Below, one piece after another: positions 41,077 to 50,494 of a DNA stretch of 64,000 bases (the first letter of the stretch is position 1; each line of letters begins with the position of its first letter). The translations under genes were made by a program, and so were the position numbers. Under the pieces are notes generated by a model that did not search any database, was not told where the DNA came from, and saw nothing but the letters and a program-made list of their open reading frames with translations. The DNA is from Phaeodactylibacter luteus (GTDB taxonomy: Bacteria; Bacteroidota; Bacteroidia; Chitinophagales; Saprospiraceae), in assembly GCF_007993045.1 (NCBI RefSeq), contig NZ_VOOR01000031.1:1-64000 (forward strand), read 5' to 3'.

Positions 41077-41847
41077 TCAGGTTTTGCCCACCATCAATAA
41101 CTTGACGCCCGCAGCCTCCACTGCTTCCTGATAAAGCTCAGGCAAAGCCGCATCGGTGACGATGAGGTCCACTTCGGGCAGGCCACAAATGCGGCCAAAG
41201 CCTTTTTTGCCGAATTTGGAAGCATCTGCAAGTACCACTACCTGCTGTGCAGCCCGGCACATCTGAGCATTGAGGTGGGCTTCCATCATATTGGAAGTCG
41301 TCAGCCCAAAATCAGGGCTGATGCCATCTACGCTTAAAAAGAGGCGGTTGCAGGCAAAATGCCGCAGCATATCTTCGGCATAGGGCCCTACAGCAGACGC
41401 TGCGCTTTTCCGGACCACCCCCCCCAAGAGGACCAGCTCTAGGGCAGGATGTGCAGCCAAAGCCCCGGCTACGTTCAGGGCTGCAGTGAGCACCGTGCCC
41501 CTGAAGCTCCTTGGCAGGGCCCGTGCGAAAGCATCCACCGTAGTACCTGAACCAATGATAATGGCTTCGTCCGGTTGGAGCAGGCCCGCTGCTGCCTGTG
41601 CGATCAGCCGCTTCTCCTCCGCTCTGACATCCTGTTTTTCTGCTATCGGCCGGTCATTGACGAAAGCCGAAGGCAGGGAAGCCCCACCGTGGGAGCGCAA
41701 CAGCAGCCCCTGCTCTTCCAGCAGCTGAAGGTCTTTGCGCACCGTCACAACGCTCACGCCCATCTCTTCTGCAAGCGATGCCACGCTTACCGCCCCTGCC
41801 GAATGTAGCTTCTCTGTGATGTACCGGTGCCGCTCTGCTATCCGCAT
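41077..41847 (-). CDS. glpR: DeoR/GlpR family transcriptional regulator
   Basis: This 256-residue regulator has an N-terminal HTH (ITEKLHSAGAVSVASLAEEM, then VSVVTVRKDL) and a C-terminal sugar-phosphate-binding domain (DEAIIIGSGTTV; FLSVDGISPD). It is divergently transcribed from glpD-glpK across 116 bp, so by position it is the glycerol-3-phosphate-responsive repressor of these genes. The frame extends to a TTG at 41871; the ATG (MRIAERHRY) is preferred. The symbol is inferred from context. Confidence 0.88.
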   Translation of the reverse strand: MRIAERHRYITEKLHSAGAVSVASLAEEMGVSVVTVRKDLQLLEEQGLLLRSHGGASLPSAFVNDRPIAEKQDVRAEEKRLIAQAAAGLLQPDEAIIIGSGTTVDAFARALPRSFRGTVLTAALNVAGALAAHPALELVLLGGVVRKSAASAVGPYAEDMLRHFACNRLFLSVDGISPDFGLTTSNMMEAHLNAQMCRAAQQVVVLADASKFGKKGFGRICGLPEVDLIVTDAALPELYQEAVEAAGVKLLMVGKT

Positions 41848-41963
41848 GCTATTACTTTTTTGTGCCGCCAATATAGCAACACCCGATAAAAAAGGAAAAT
41901 TTAAACCCTAATCACTTTCTTTTATTTACCTTTTTAATACTTTTACACTTCAATTAGAAACAA
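41848..41963. promoter_or_regulatory. Divergent glpR / glpD promoter-operator region
   Basis: The 116 bp between the divergent starts are AT-rich. The minus strand has TATATTGG and the plus strand TACTTTTA, each one base off the TAnnTTTG box. GlpR-type operators are expected here but I cannot define one by eye. Confidence 0.45.
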
Positions 41964-43556
41964 ATGGACAGAAATAAAAACATATCGAAAGCCCAAGATG
42001 GCAATATAGAATGGGATATCGTTGTGATCGGCGGTGGGGCTTCAGGGCTGGGCATTGCGCTCGACGGGCTGTCGAGGGGGCTCTCCGTGCTGCTGCTGGA
42101 AAAGCATGATTTTGCGAAAGGCACTTCCAGCCGGAGTACCAAACTCTTGCATGGCGGGGTGCGCTACCTGGCGCAGGGGGACGTACAGCTCGTCTTGGAA
42201 GCCCTGCGCGAGCGAGGACGGATCATGAAAAACGCCCCGCATGTATCGCGCCGGCAAGCTTTCATCATCCCGCTGTACTCCTTATGGGGGCAGATCAAAT
42301 ACGGGCTGGGGCTAAAAATATACGATCTCATGGCCGGCAAGCTCCGGATCGGCCGTTCTACCCTCCTCTCCCGGAAAGCCACCTTAGAACAGCTCCCCAA
42401 TGTCAACCCCAAAGGGCTAAAAGGGGGCGTAAAATACTATGACGGGCAGTTCGATGATGCCCGGCTCGCCATCAATGTGGCTCAGACTTGCGACGAGATG
42501 GGCGGATGCCTCCTCAACTATGCCAGTGTGTCAGCACTGCTGAAAGATGCTGATGGCCAAGTCACCGGCTGCCGGGCTACGGATGAGCTGAGCGGGCAGC
42601 CGTTCGAGGTAAGGGGCAAAGCCATTGTCAATGCTACTGGAGTATTTGCAGACCAAGTGCTGCGGATGGACCAGCCTAGCGCCCGGAAAAGCATTGTGCC
42701 GAGCCAGGGCATCCACCTTACCCTAGACCTTAGCTTCCTTGGCGGCCAGCAAGCCCTTATGATACCACAGACTTCTGACGGGCGTGTACTGTTTGGCATA
42801 CCGTGGCATGGCCAGCTCATTGTGGGCACTACCGATACCTTGGTGGAGCAGCCCAGCCTGGAGCCAGAAGCACTGGAAAAGGAGATCAGGTTCATTCTGG
42901 ACACCTGCGCACAGTACCTCGTGCGCCCGCCTAAGCGCTCTGATGTAAAAGCTGTCTTTGCAGGGCTGCGCCCGTTGGCTGCGCCGAAAGCAGAAGGCGC
43001 TTCTACCAAAGAAATCTCCCGCAGCCACAAGATCACCCTTTCAGAGAGCGGGCTGTTCTCTCTCATAGGCGGCAAGTGGACCACCTTCCGGCAAATGGGG
43101 GAAGATACCATCGACCGCATCATCCAAGAGCGGGGCTGGAATGGAGCCGCAGGCAGCCAATCTGCCAGCCGTGCTATACATGGGCACACAACCGGAGATG
43201 GCCGCGTGCCTGATGGGCACTGGGCGGTTTATGGCAGCGATGCAGCACAGATCAAGGCCTTGTCTAAAGCCCTGCAGGATGGAGCCCAACTGCTTGCGCA
43301 TGGCTACCCGTATACCAAAGCAGAAGTGGTATGGATGGCCCGTCACGAGATGGCCATGCGGGTAGAAGATGTACTAGCCCGGCGCACCCGCCTGCTGTTC
43401 CTCGACGCGGCTGCCGCGCTATCTGCTGCACCTAAAGTAGCCCGCTGGCTGGCAGAGGAGCAGGGCCAAGGGCCTGTATGGGAAGAACAGGAAGTCCTCA
43501 GCTTTGCCCAGACCGCAGCCGCTTATCAGCTAAATGGGAGGGGCAAAACCAGCTGA
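41964..43556 (+). CDS. glpD: Glycerol-3-phosphate dehydrogenase (FAD, quinone-linked)
   Basis: This 530-residue flavoprotein oxidises glycerol-3-phosphate to dihydroxyacetone phosphate and feeds electrons to quinones at the inner membrane. The FAD-binding GGGASGLG is at 23-30, followed by VLLLEKHDFAKGTSSRSTK and LHGGVRYL, both characteristic of GlpD. The C-terminal DAO_C domain is present. It is the first gene after the divergent regulator, with glpK 67 bp downstream. Confidence 0.97.
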   Translation: MDRNKNISKAQDGNIEWDIVVIGGGASGLGIALDGLSRGLSVLLLEKHDFAKGTSSRSTKLLHGGVRYLAQGDVQLVLEALRERGRIMKNAPHVSRRQAFIIPLYSLWGQIKYGLGLKIYDLMAGKLRIGRSTLLSRKATLEQLPNVNPKGLKGGVKYYDGQFDDARLAINVAQTCDEMGGCLLNYASVSALLKDADGQVTGCRATDELSGQPFEVRGKAIVNATGVFADQVLRMDQPSARKSIVPSQGIHLTLDLSFLGGQQALMIPQTSDGRVLFGIPWHGQLIVGTTDTLVEQPSLEPEALEKEIRFILDTCAQYLVRPPKRSDVKAVFAGLRPLAAPKAEGASTKEISRSHKITLSESGLFSLIGGKWTTFRQMGEDTIDRIIQERGWNGAAGSQSASRAIHGHTTGDGRVPDGHWAVYGSDAAQIKALSKALQDGAQLLAHGYPYTKAEVVWMARHEMAMRVEDVLARRTRLLFLDAAAALSAAPKVARWLAEEQGQGPVWEEQEVLSFAQTAAAYQLNGRGKTS

Positions 43557-43623
43557 TCTGATTATTTTGCTATCGCCAAAGCGGGCCTGCCGCTAATTTT
43601 ACCGCAACAAAAACGATATCCGC

Positions 43624-45123
43624 ATGCATGGGAAAGAACAATACATCCTGGCGCTAGACCAAGGGACCACAAGCTCAAGGGCTATCCTTTTCGACCGGGA
43701 AGGCAAAATCACAGCCACTGCACAACGAGAATTTCAGCAGTTTTTCCCACAGCCCGGCTGGGTAGAGCACGACCCCATGGAGATCTGGTCTTCTCAGGCT
43801 GCTGTCGCCACCGAGGCCATTGCCAAAGCCAAGCTCAGCGCCAGCCAGATTGCTGCCATTGGGATCACCAATCAGCGGGAGACCACTATACTTTGGGACC
43901 GGCGCACCGGCGAGCCCCTCTACCCTGCTATCGTTTGGCAAGACCGCCGCACCGCTGCCCTGTGCAATGAATTGAAAGCACAGGGGCACAGCGAGATGAT
44001 ACGGGAAAAGACCGGGCTCCTCCCGGACGCCTACTTTTCAGGGACGAAAATCAAGTGGATACTGGACGAAGTGCCGGGCGCCAGGGAGAAAGCACAGCGG
44101 GGAGAGGCCTGCTTTGGCACCGTCGACAGCTGGCTCATCTGGAACCTGACTGGGGGCGCTTCCCACCTGACGGATATCACCAATGCCAGCCGGACACTGC
44201 TGTTCAATATACATACCCAGAAATGGGACAATGACCTGCTTGCCCTGCTCGGCATCCCCCCTTCCATCCTCCCGGAAGTCGTGCCAAGCAGCGGGCCTAT
44301 CGCAAAGACCTCCGGCGATATTTTTTCTGCCCGCATCCCTATCTCCGGGATAGCCGGAGACCAACAAGCTGCCCTGTTCGGCCAATTGTGCACCGAGCCC
44401 GGCATGGCCAAAACCACTTATGGCACCGGGTGCTTTCTGGTCATGAACACCGGGGCCAAGCCTGTTGCGTCGAGCAACCAACTGCTGACGACTGTGGCCT
44501 GGAAGATAGCGGACGAAGTATCCTACGCACTCGAAGGCAGTGTCTTTATCGGAGGGGCTGCCATCCAATGGCTGAGGGACGGCCTACAGCTGCTCAGCAA
44601 AGCATCAGACAGCGAAGGGCTGGCCAGCAGCTTGGACAGCAACGAAGGGGTTTATTTCGTGCCCGCCTTGACCGGGCTTGGCGCGCCTTACTGGGACCAA
44701 GATGCGAGAGGGGCATTTTTTGGGCTCACCCGCGGCACAACCCGTGCCCACATGGCACGCGCAGCTCTGGAGTCTATCGCCTACCAAGTGCATGATGTGC
44801 TGCGGGCTATGGAGAAAGACAGCGGGGCTTCTATCCGAGAGCTGCGGGTAGACGGAGGGGCGAGCAGCAACCCCTTCCTTATGCAGTTCCAGACCGACAT
44901 CCTGGGCAGCACCGTCCTCCGCCCTCAAGTGCTGGAGACGACCGCTCTAGGTGCCGCCTACCTTGCCGGGCTGGCGGTCGGCTTTTGGCGCAGCAAATCA
45001 GAACTCCAGTCGCTTTGGAAAGAAGACCGTGCATTCGAGCCGGCCATGAGCCGTGAAGCAGCGGAGCAGGCCCTGAAGTATTGGCAAAAGGCCGTAAACC
45101 GGGCCATGGGATGGGTTGAATAA
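43624..45123 (+). CDS. glpK: Glycerol kinase
   Basis: This 499-residue FGGY-family kinase makes glycerol-3-phosphate from glycerol and ATP. Signature motifs are [16 protein letters not shown] at the start, [14 protein letters not shown], and the FGGY signature region [13 protein letters not shown]. The length is exactly typical. It works with the upstream GlpD; no glycerol facilitator gene is present in the window. Its stop lies 2 bp from the stop of the convergent exonuclease gene, with no terminator between. Confidence 0.98.
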   Translation: MHGKEQYILALDQGTTSSRAILFDREGKITATAQREFQQFFPQPGWVEHDPMEIWSSQAAVATEAIAKAKLSASQIAAIGITNQRETTILWDRRTGEPLYPAIVWQDRRTAALCNELKAQGHSEMIREKTGLLPDAYFSGTKIKWILDEVPGAREKAQRGEACFGTVDSWLIWNLTGGASHLTDITNASRTLLFNIHTQKWDNDLLALLGIPPSILPEVVPSSGPIAKTSGDIFSARIPISGIAGDQQAALFGQLCTEPGMAKTTYGTGCFLVMNTGAKPVASSNQLLTTVAWKIADEVSYALEGSVFIGGAAIQWLRDGLQLLSKASDSEGLASSLDSNEGVYFVPALTGLGAPYWDQDARGAFFGLTRGTTRAHMARAALESIAYQVHDVLRAMEKDSGASIRELRVDGGASSNPFLMQFQTDILGSTVLRPQVLETTALGAAYLAGLAVGFWRSKSELQSLWKEDRAFEPAMSREAAEQALKYWQKAVNRAMGWVE

Positions 45124-45125
45124 GG

Positions 45126-45866
45126 CTATTCCGCCTGAATGGCTTCCCGGACCATTTCCTTGGCGTCTTCGGGGAAGTCTGCGCTCAGAAACCAGGAAGC
45201 GTAGGAAGGGGTGTCCGCTACCGGCTGCCCCCTGTGCTTCCCGAAGTTCCAGCACAGCACCCCTTCCTGATAGCAAAGCCTTCCGCTGATGTCGGCCCTA
45301 GGCTGCCCGCCCTGTGTCAGTTCAGCTATCCCTTCAGGGCTAATGGGCAGGTTCGGGAATTTTTTTAGCTGGTGCTGCAATACGATCAAGGTAGCCCTGA
45401 TATCGGCCATCGCATCGTGCGCATCCTCCAATGCCGCTCCAGTGTAACGTTCGTAAGCCGCCTCCAGCCTATGGCTGTTGATGTGGCGCTCCAGCAGGAG
45501 GACATCCACAAAATGCACGCCCGGCTCGGGGAACCGCAGCCCGCACCGGCGGAATGCAGCAGCGAGCATGGGGATATCAAACTGCACTGCATTGTACCCA
45601 GCCAAGTCTGCACCACTGAACCAGTCGAACATGCTTTTAGCGTACTGCCGGAAAACTGGCTTGCCGGCCACCATTTCGTCGGAAATGCCATGCACAGCAC
45701 TGGCTTGGGGCGGTATGGGCATCTCAGGGTTGACCAAGATGTTCTTTTCTTCGGTTTCCCCATTAGGGGACATCTTGATGGCGCCGATTTGTACAATCCG
45801 GTCGTTTTCGGGGTGCACCCCTGTAGTCTCCAGGTCAAAGAAAATGATAGGGCGGGACAATTGCAT
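45126..45866 (-). CDS. DnaQ-like 3'-5' exonuclease with C-terminal DUF3820-like domain
   Basis: This 246-residue protein has the DEDDh exonuclease motifs: FFDLETTGVHPEN (Exo I), YNAVQFDIPML (Exo II) and AHDAMADIRAT (Exo III). The last 60 residues (FGKHRGQPVADTPSYASWFL) match the DUF3820 domain often joined to such exonucleases. It acts on DNA or RNA 3' ends. It follows the TPR lipoprotein gene by 43 bp and converges on glpK. Confidence 0.9.
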   Translation of the reverse strand: MQLSRPIIFFDLETTGVHPENDRIVQIGAIKMSPNGETEEKNILVNPEMPIPPQASAVHGISDEMVAGKPVFRQYAKSMFDWFSGADLAGYNAVQFDIPMLAAAFRRCGLRFPEPGVHFVDVLLLERHINSHRLEAAYERYTGAALEDAHDAMADIRATLIVLQHQLKKFPNLPISPEGIAELTQGGQPRADISGRLCYQEGVLCWNFGKHRGQPVADTPSYASWFLSADFPEDAKEMVREAIQAE

Positions 45867-45909
45867 AATGGTGTGGGGTTGGGCTATGGTTTCGGTTAAC
45901 TTATCAAGT

Positions 45910-46737
45910 TTAGCGCTCGCGCTCTTCCAAGAGGACTGCAGCGGACGCTGCCAGCTCGTGCCCTGGGTAGCGCTTTAGGAAAGCCTGGTAAAGGGCATGG
46001 GCGGTATCCTTACGGTTCAGATCGTTGCCCAAGGTGAACGCTTGCAGGAAAAGCGCCTGCGCAGCGGCGGGCCCTTCAGGATAAAGGGCTGCATAATCCT
46101 GCAGCAGCGCTGCTGCCTTTTCGTAGGCCCGGACGGAGCGGGCTATTTCGGCTGCAGAAAAAAGGATGCCCGGCCCATCATCCTCGTCCTTACAAATAGC
46201 CGTATACCAGCCGGCCTGCCGGATGTAGCGGTCTGCCAGCCGGAAATCGACCTGCATCAGGCTATCGTCAAAAACTTTGCCTTTGAGCTCTAGCAGCTGT
46301 TCCTCCGGGCTTTCCGCCATAGGAGCTTCCAGCCCATAAACCTTTTGCCCACAGGCCTGGAGGAAGACCGCAGTAGCTGAGTCCCTGAGCTCAACGGCAT
46401 AGACAGAAGCTGCCATTTCCAAGGCTTTGGGCGCTGCCGAGCTGCCGGGATAGCGCTGAAGCAGCTGCCTCAGGGGCGCAAGGCACTCACTGTAGGCTTC
46501 TTGGCGGAACATCAGCCCGGCTGCCCGGTAAAGGTAAGCGGGGGCGTGGGCTTCGTCTTCAGGGTAGGCTGCAGCATAGGCTTGGTAGTGCTGGCTCAGT
46601 GCATCGAGGGCGGGCCCTCCCCCTTTGGCAGAGGCCAAAAGGGCTTCTTGCTCTTCAATATCCGCCCGGGCTTGTTTCTGCTCTGCATGGCATGCCCAAA
46701 GTAATATCAGCAGCATAAAAAGTGCGGGCTTTCGCAT
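45910..46737 (-). CDS. TPR-repeat lipoprotein (YfgC/BamD-like architecture)
   Basis: This 275-residue protein has a lipobox ending at Cys16 (LILLWACHAE) and several TPR-like helical pairs (for example FRQEAYSECLAPLRQLLQRY and RAYEKAAALLQDYAALYPEG). TPR lipoproteins serve as scaffolds in outer-membrane assembly or cell-envelope complexes, but no specific role can be given. A perfect -7 box (46769-46776) lies about 32 nt before the ATG. Confidence 0.8.
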   Translation of the reverse strand: MRKPALFMLLILLWACHAEQKQARADIEEQEALLASAKGGGPALDALSQHYQAYAAAYPEDEAHAPAYLYRAAGLMFRQEAYSECLAPLRQLLQRYPGSSAAPKALEMAASVYAVELRDSATAVFLQACGQKVYGLEAPMAESPEEQLLELKGKVFDDSLMQVDFRLADRYIRQAGWYTAICKDEDDGPGILFSAAEIARSVRAYEKAAALLQDYAALYPEGPAAAQALFLQAFTLGNDLNRKDTAHALYQAFLKRYPGHELAASAAVLLEERER

Positions 46738-46768
46738 GGTGGTCCGGTTGACAGCGATTGAATGGGAC

Positions 46769-46776
46769 CAAACTTA
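46769..46776 (-). promoter_or_regulatory. Putative -7 box of the TPR lipoprotein gene
   Basis: The minus strand reads TAAGTTTG, an exact TAnnTTTG match 31 nt before the ATG. Confidence 0.5.
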
Positions 46777-46883
46777 CGAAATATGCCGGAATGCCGTGGG
46801 CGGGGCCCTCTGAATTTCCTGCTTGGGCAGCCAATTGTGGGGGCAAGCCGCCATGCAGCAGGTTGTAGGGCCAGGATGGGATC

Positions 46884-46979
46884 GGCCTAGCGCTGCGGAG
46901 GGGTTTAAGCCCGATAGGGCCGAGCGGACAGCGAGCCCCGGAGCATAGCGACCCCTGCTGACAGGCAGGGGTAGGCCCC
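46884..46979 (-). repeat. Family A repeat, copy A7 (core)
   Basis: This is a reverse-orientation core with hairpin CCCCTGC/GCAGGGG, the CGGGGCTCGCT block and loop variant GCCC-TATC-GGGC. The outer inverted ends are too diverged to place by eye. It fills most of the gap between the TPR lipoprotein and photolyase genes. A 7-bp hairpin (GCCTGCT/AGCAGGC) lies at 47064-47083. Confidence 0.75.
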
Positions 46980-47117
46980 TATCCTTGCGGAGGGGGCAGG
47001 GGCAGGCCCAAGGGAAGTACAACATAGCCTTGCCCGGCTGCCATCCTGGAAATGCGGCAGCACGCCTGCTGAACAAAGCAGGCCCTATGCTGTTTCCCCT
47101 TGCGAAACCAACGCGAT

Positions 47118-48467
47118 ATGCAGAAAATAGCCCTCTTCTGGTTCCGCAGGGACCTCCGCCTGCAGGACAATGCGGGCCTTTACCACGCCCTGAAATCGGG
47201 GCTGCCTGTGCTCCCGCTTTTCATTTTTGACCGAAACATCCTCGATGACCTTGACGACCGGGAAGATGCCCGTGTTGCTTTCCTGCATGAAAGGGTCGGG
47301 CACCTCAAATCAGCCTTGGAAGAGGGCTATGGCAGTAGTATGCTGGTCCGTTACGGATATCCGGAGGAAGTCTGGAAAGCACTGCTCGACGAATATGAGG
47401 TAGGGCAGGTCTACACCAACCGGGATTATGAGCCTTACGCTAAAAAGCGGGACGGTTCGGTTGCTCAGCTCGTGGAAGATGCCGGCGCGGGCTTCCATCA
47501 TTTTAAGGACCACGTCATATTTGAGGCGGAGGAAGTACAAAAAAAAGCTGGGGGCACCTACACCGTTTTCACCCCCTACAGCCGTACCTGGAAGAGCAAA
47601 TTGAAAGAGCGGATGTCTTCCTTTCAGACAGAAGATGGCGATCAGGAAGCCGTCTCTTATTATCTCAAACCCTACCCTACGCTAAAATATGCAAAGGCTT
47701 TTGCCACAGCAGCCCCCCTTCCCATGCCCTCGCTGAGCGATATGGGCTTTGCCCCTTCCGCGATAGAGATCCCTTCGGCTACCGTCAGCAGAAAGCTCAT
47801 CAAGCACTACGATCAGACCAGGGACATCCCTTCCATCAACGGCACCTCCCGCCTTGGCATACACTTCCGATTTGGCACCATCAGCATCCGGCAGAAGGCC
47901 TGGCGGGCTTCAAAGCTCAACGAGACTTTCCTCAATGAGCTCATCTGGAGGGATTTCTACGCTCAGATCCTAGACGAGAACCCGCATGTGGCCAACCGCT
48001 CTTTCAGGGAAGCCTACGACCACATAGAATGGCGCAATGATGAAACGGAGTTCAAAAAATGGTGCGAGGGGAAAACAGGCTATCCTATCGTAGACGCCGG
48101 CATGCGCGAGCTCAACCAAACCGGGTATATGCACAACCGGGTGCGCATGATCACGGCCTCCTTCCTCACCAAGCACCTGCTCATCGACTGGAGATGGGGC
48201 GAAGCCTACTTTGCTAAGAAGCTCTTAGACTACGACCTGGCCAGCAACAACGGCGGCTGGCAATGGGCTGCGGGCAGCGGCACAGACGCCGCCCCCTACT
48301 TCCGGGTCTTCAACCCAACTGCTCAGCAGCAGAAATTCGATAAGGAGTACAAGTACATCAAGCAATGGGTGCCTGAATTTGGGACGAGCCGGTACCCTAA
48401 GCCCATAGTGGACCACAAAATAGCCCGCGAACGGTGCCTGGAGACGTACAAGGCTGCCCTGGGCTAG
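47118..48467 (+). CDS. Deoxyribodipyrimidine photolyase / cryptochrome family protein
   Basis: This 449-residue flavoprotein has an N-terminal Rossmann antenna domain (WFRRDLRLQDNAGLYHAL) and a C-terminal FAD domain. The FAD-site signatures are WRDFYAQIL, GMRELNQTGYMHNRVRM, SNNGGWQWAAGSGTDA and YFRVFNP. It repairs UV pyrimidine dimers using blue light, or acts as a cryptochrome. Starting at ATG 47118 gives the normal N-terminus MQKIALFWFR. DASH versus class I type was not resolved. Confidence 0.93.
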   Translation: MQKIALFWFRRDLRLQDNAGLYHALKSGLPVLPLFIFDRNILDDLDDREDARVAFLHERVGHLKSALEEGYGSSMLVRYGYPEEVWKALLDEYEVGQVYTNRDYEPYAKKRDGSVAQLVEDAGAGFHHFKDHVIFEAEEVQKKAGGTYTVFTPYSRTWKSKLKERMSSFQTEDGDQEAVSYYLKPYPTLKYAKAFATAAPLPMPSLSDMGFAPSAIEIPSATVSRKLIKHYDQTRDIPSINGTSRLGIHFRFGTISIRQKAWRASKLNETFLNELIWRDFYAQILDENPHVANRSFREAYDHIEWRNDETEFKKWCEGKTGYPIVDAGMRELNQTGYMHNRVRMITASFLTKHLLIDWRWGEAYFAKKLLDYDLASNNGGWQWAAGSGTDAAPYFRVFNPTAQQQKFDKEYKYIKQWVPEFGTSRYPKPIVDHKIARERCLETYKAALG

Positions 48468-48541
48468 CCTTTAGCCGAGGCTAGAGCCCGGTGCATCTGG
48501 CATTTGCCAGCTTAAGCCCCCTGCCGCCCGGAGCATTGCCC

Positions 48542-49714
48542 TCATGTGCCGCTTACGATCTCCAATGCCTGCTGAACCTCCTTTGCATAAGCGATGGCCT
48601 GCTGCAAGTCTTTGTTGACCACGGTAGCGTGCCCCATTTTCCGGTAAGGCTTGGTTGTTGACTTGCCGTAAAGGTGCAGGTGGACCCCGGGCATAGCCAG
48701 GCATTTTTCAAGCCCTTTGTAGTAAGCAGGGCCCGTGTGGCCCGGAGCGCCAAGCAGGTTGACCATAACCGAAGGAGCTTTCATTTCCGTACTGCCGAGC
48801 GGCAGGTTGAGCACGGCGCGCAGGTGCTGCTCAAACTGAGAGGTGTAACAGCTGTCGATGGTATGGTGCCCGCTGTTGTGCGGCCGGGGCGCCACTTCGT
48901 TCACCAGCAGCTGCCCATCTTTATCAAGGAACAGCTCTACAGCCAGCAGGCCGCACAATCCAAAAGCTTCAATGACATCAACTGCGAGGGCTTCTGCTGC
49001 GGCTTCCTGCTCAGCACTGATGGCAGCTGGGCAGAAAAGGAATTCCACCAAATTGGCTACCGGGTTGAAGGCCATCTCCACCGCAGGGAAGCAGCGGGTC
49101 TCCCCTTGTTCGTTGCGGGCGACAATGACCGCAATTTCTTTTTCCATCTCCACCAGCTCTTCTGCCAGGCAAGGCCCGCTGAGCAGGCGGCTGTCGAGGT
49201 CCTCTTCGCTGCGGATGATGCTCACCCCTTTCCCATCGTAGCCTGCTGTGCGGGTTTTCTGCACAAAGGGCAAGGGCTGTCCCCCTTCAGCGACAGCCCG
49301 GCGCAAGGCGTTCTCATCTTCATACAAACGGAAGGGGGAAGTAGGGATGCCATGTGTTGCGTAGAACTCCTTTTGCAGGCCTTTGTCCTTGATGATATCC
49401 AGCTTATCTGGGGCCGGATGAATCTTCACCCCTTCTTCCTCTAAGCGATGGAGGGCTTCGGTATTGACGTGCTCGATCTCGATGGACAGCACGTTCATTT
49501 CGCGGCCAAAACGGTAGACATCATCGTAATTCTTAAAGTCGCCATGCTGCAAAAAAGGCGTGGCCCGGCCAGCGGGGAAACTATGGTCTTGCTCTAGGGC
49601 GTAGACCGGGAGGTGCCAGTTGGAAGCTGCCTGTGCCAGCATTTTGCCCAGCTGCCCGCCGCCGAGGATGCCCAGCTTGAAATCGGGGTGGAGGATGGAA
49701 TCCTGATAAGCCAT
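48542..49714 (-). CDS. purK: N5-carboxyaminoimidazole ribonucleotide synthase
   Basis: This 390-residue ATP-grasp enzyme acts in purine synthesis (AIR + ATP + bicarbonate to N5-CAIR). It opens with KLGILGGGQLGKMLAQAA, contains KTRTAGYDGKGV, and has the metal/ATP site NEVAPRPHNSGHHT that identifies PurK. The partner purE is not in the window. The ATG (MAYQDSIL) is preferred to the upstream TTG. A -7 box TAGTTTTG (49736-49743) lies about 22 nt upstream. Confidence 0.96.
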   Translation of the reverse strand: MAYQDSILHPDFKLGILGGGQLGKMLAQAASNWHLPVYALEQDHSFPAGRATPFLQHGDFKNYDDVYRFGREMNVLSIEIEHVNTEALHRLEEEGVKIHPAPDKLDIIKDKGLQKEFYATHGIPTSPFRLYEDENALRRAVAEGGQPLPFVQKTRTAGYDGKGVSIIRSEEDLDSRLLSGPCLAEELVEMEKEIAVIVARNEQGETRCFPAVEMAFNPVANLVEFLFCPAAISAEQEAAAEALAVDVIEAFGLCGLLAVELFLDKDGQLLVNEVAPRPHNSGHHTIDSCYTSQFEQHLRAVLNLPLGSTEMKAPSVMVNLLGAPGHTGPAYYKGLEKCLAMPGVHLHLYGKSTTKPYRKMGHATVVNKDLQQAIAYAKEVQQALEIVSGT

Positions 49715-49735
49715 GTCTGAAAGGGTATTTTGCTG

Positions 49736-49743
49736 CAAAACTA
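49736..49743 (-). promoter_or_regulatory. Putative -7 box of purK
   Basis: The minus strand reads TAGTTTTG, an exact TAnnTTTG match, 21 nt before the purK ATG. The longer TTG-started frame would overlap the box. Confidence 0.5.
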
Positions 49744-49877
49744 AGGATACCCGCTGGCAATTCCGACCGCAGCCTTGGCTTTGGCAGAAAATATGTGCGG
49801 ATCACAAGCCCGCTTTCAACCTCGGAGGGCTTACCTTGGTTTATTGGAAAGGCGGGGCGAAACTACAATTAAGCCCT

Positions 49878-49926
49878 TAACTTTGTATCTTGGGCGGCCA
49901 GTGCGGCGGCCAGCGCACTGGCCGCC
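49878..49926 (+). promoter_or_regulatory. -7 box and 5' stem-loop before the DUF1573 gene
   Basis: TAACTTTG (49878-49885) matches the -7 consensus. Starting 8 nt later, GGCGGCCAGTGCG pairs with CGCACTGGCCGCC (13 bp, 8-nt loop, 49893-49926). The predicted mRNA would therefore begin with this strong stem-loop, 32 nt before the ATG. Confidence 0.55.
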
Positions 49927-49958
49927 GATATTCTGGCCGACAACCAATCCAAAGACTT

Positions 49959-50459
49959 ATGCTTATCAAAAATGGGGCCTTGCTTGCTGTACTATTGCTG
50001 CTCAGTGCCTGCAGCGGCCAAAGCGGAGCGCCGGCTACGGAGAAGTCCATACAAGAAATCCGGAGCGAAGGGCCTATCCGCAATGCGGACATCATCCGCA
50101 ACCCCGTTTCTGCCAACGACCCTATCGATACGGTCAATGTAGCCAAGATCACTTTTGATGAAAAAGCTTACGAGTTTGGCGAAGTGGCCGAAGGCGAAGT
50201 AGTAGAGCACACTTTTTCGTTCACCAATACCGGCAAAGCCCCCCTCATCATACAGGGCGCCCGCTCTACTTGTGGCTGTACGGTGCCCAGCTGGCCCGAG
50301 GGGCCGATAGCGCCGGGCGAGACCGGTTCATTGCATGTACGTTTTGATACCAAGAATAAAAAAAGCAGGCAAGTGAAGCCGGTCACTGTGACGGCCAACA
50401 CCTACCCCGCTACTACACAAGTCTACCTGAGGGGCTTTGTAAAAGAGGAGGGGCGATAG
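49959..50459 (+). CDS. DUF1573 lipoprotein
   Basis: This 166-residue lipoprotein has lipobox LLLSAC (Cys18) and a DUF1573 Ig-like domain. The hallmark segment is FEFGEV-type (here YEFGEVAEGEVVEHTFSFTN) with GARSTCGCTVP, and the end is TTQVYLRGFV. The family is common in Bacteroidota and is usually next to yajC, as here (35-bp gap). It probably sits on the periplasmic side of a membrane. Its precise role is unknown. Confidence 0.9.
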   Translation: MLIKNGALLAVLLLLSACSGQSGAPATEKSIQEIRSEGPIRNADIIRNPVSANDPIDTVNVAKITFDEKAYEFGEVAEGEVVEHTFSFTNTGKAPLIIQGARSTCGCTVPSWPEGPIAPGETGSLHVRFDTKNKKSRQVKPVTVTANTYPATTQVYLRGFVKEEGR

Positions 50460-50494
50460 GTTTGGCATTACTTTTAAAAATTAGACTCTAAACA

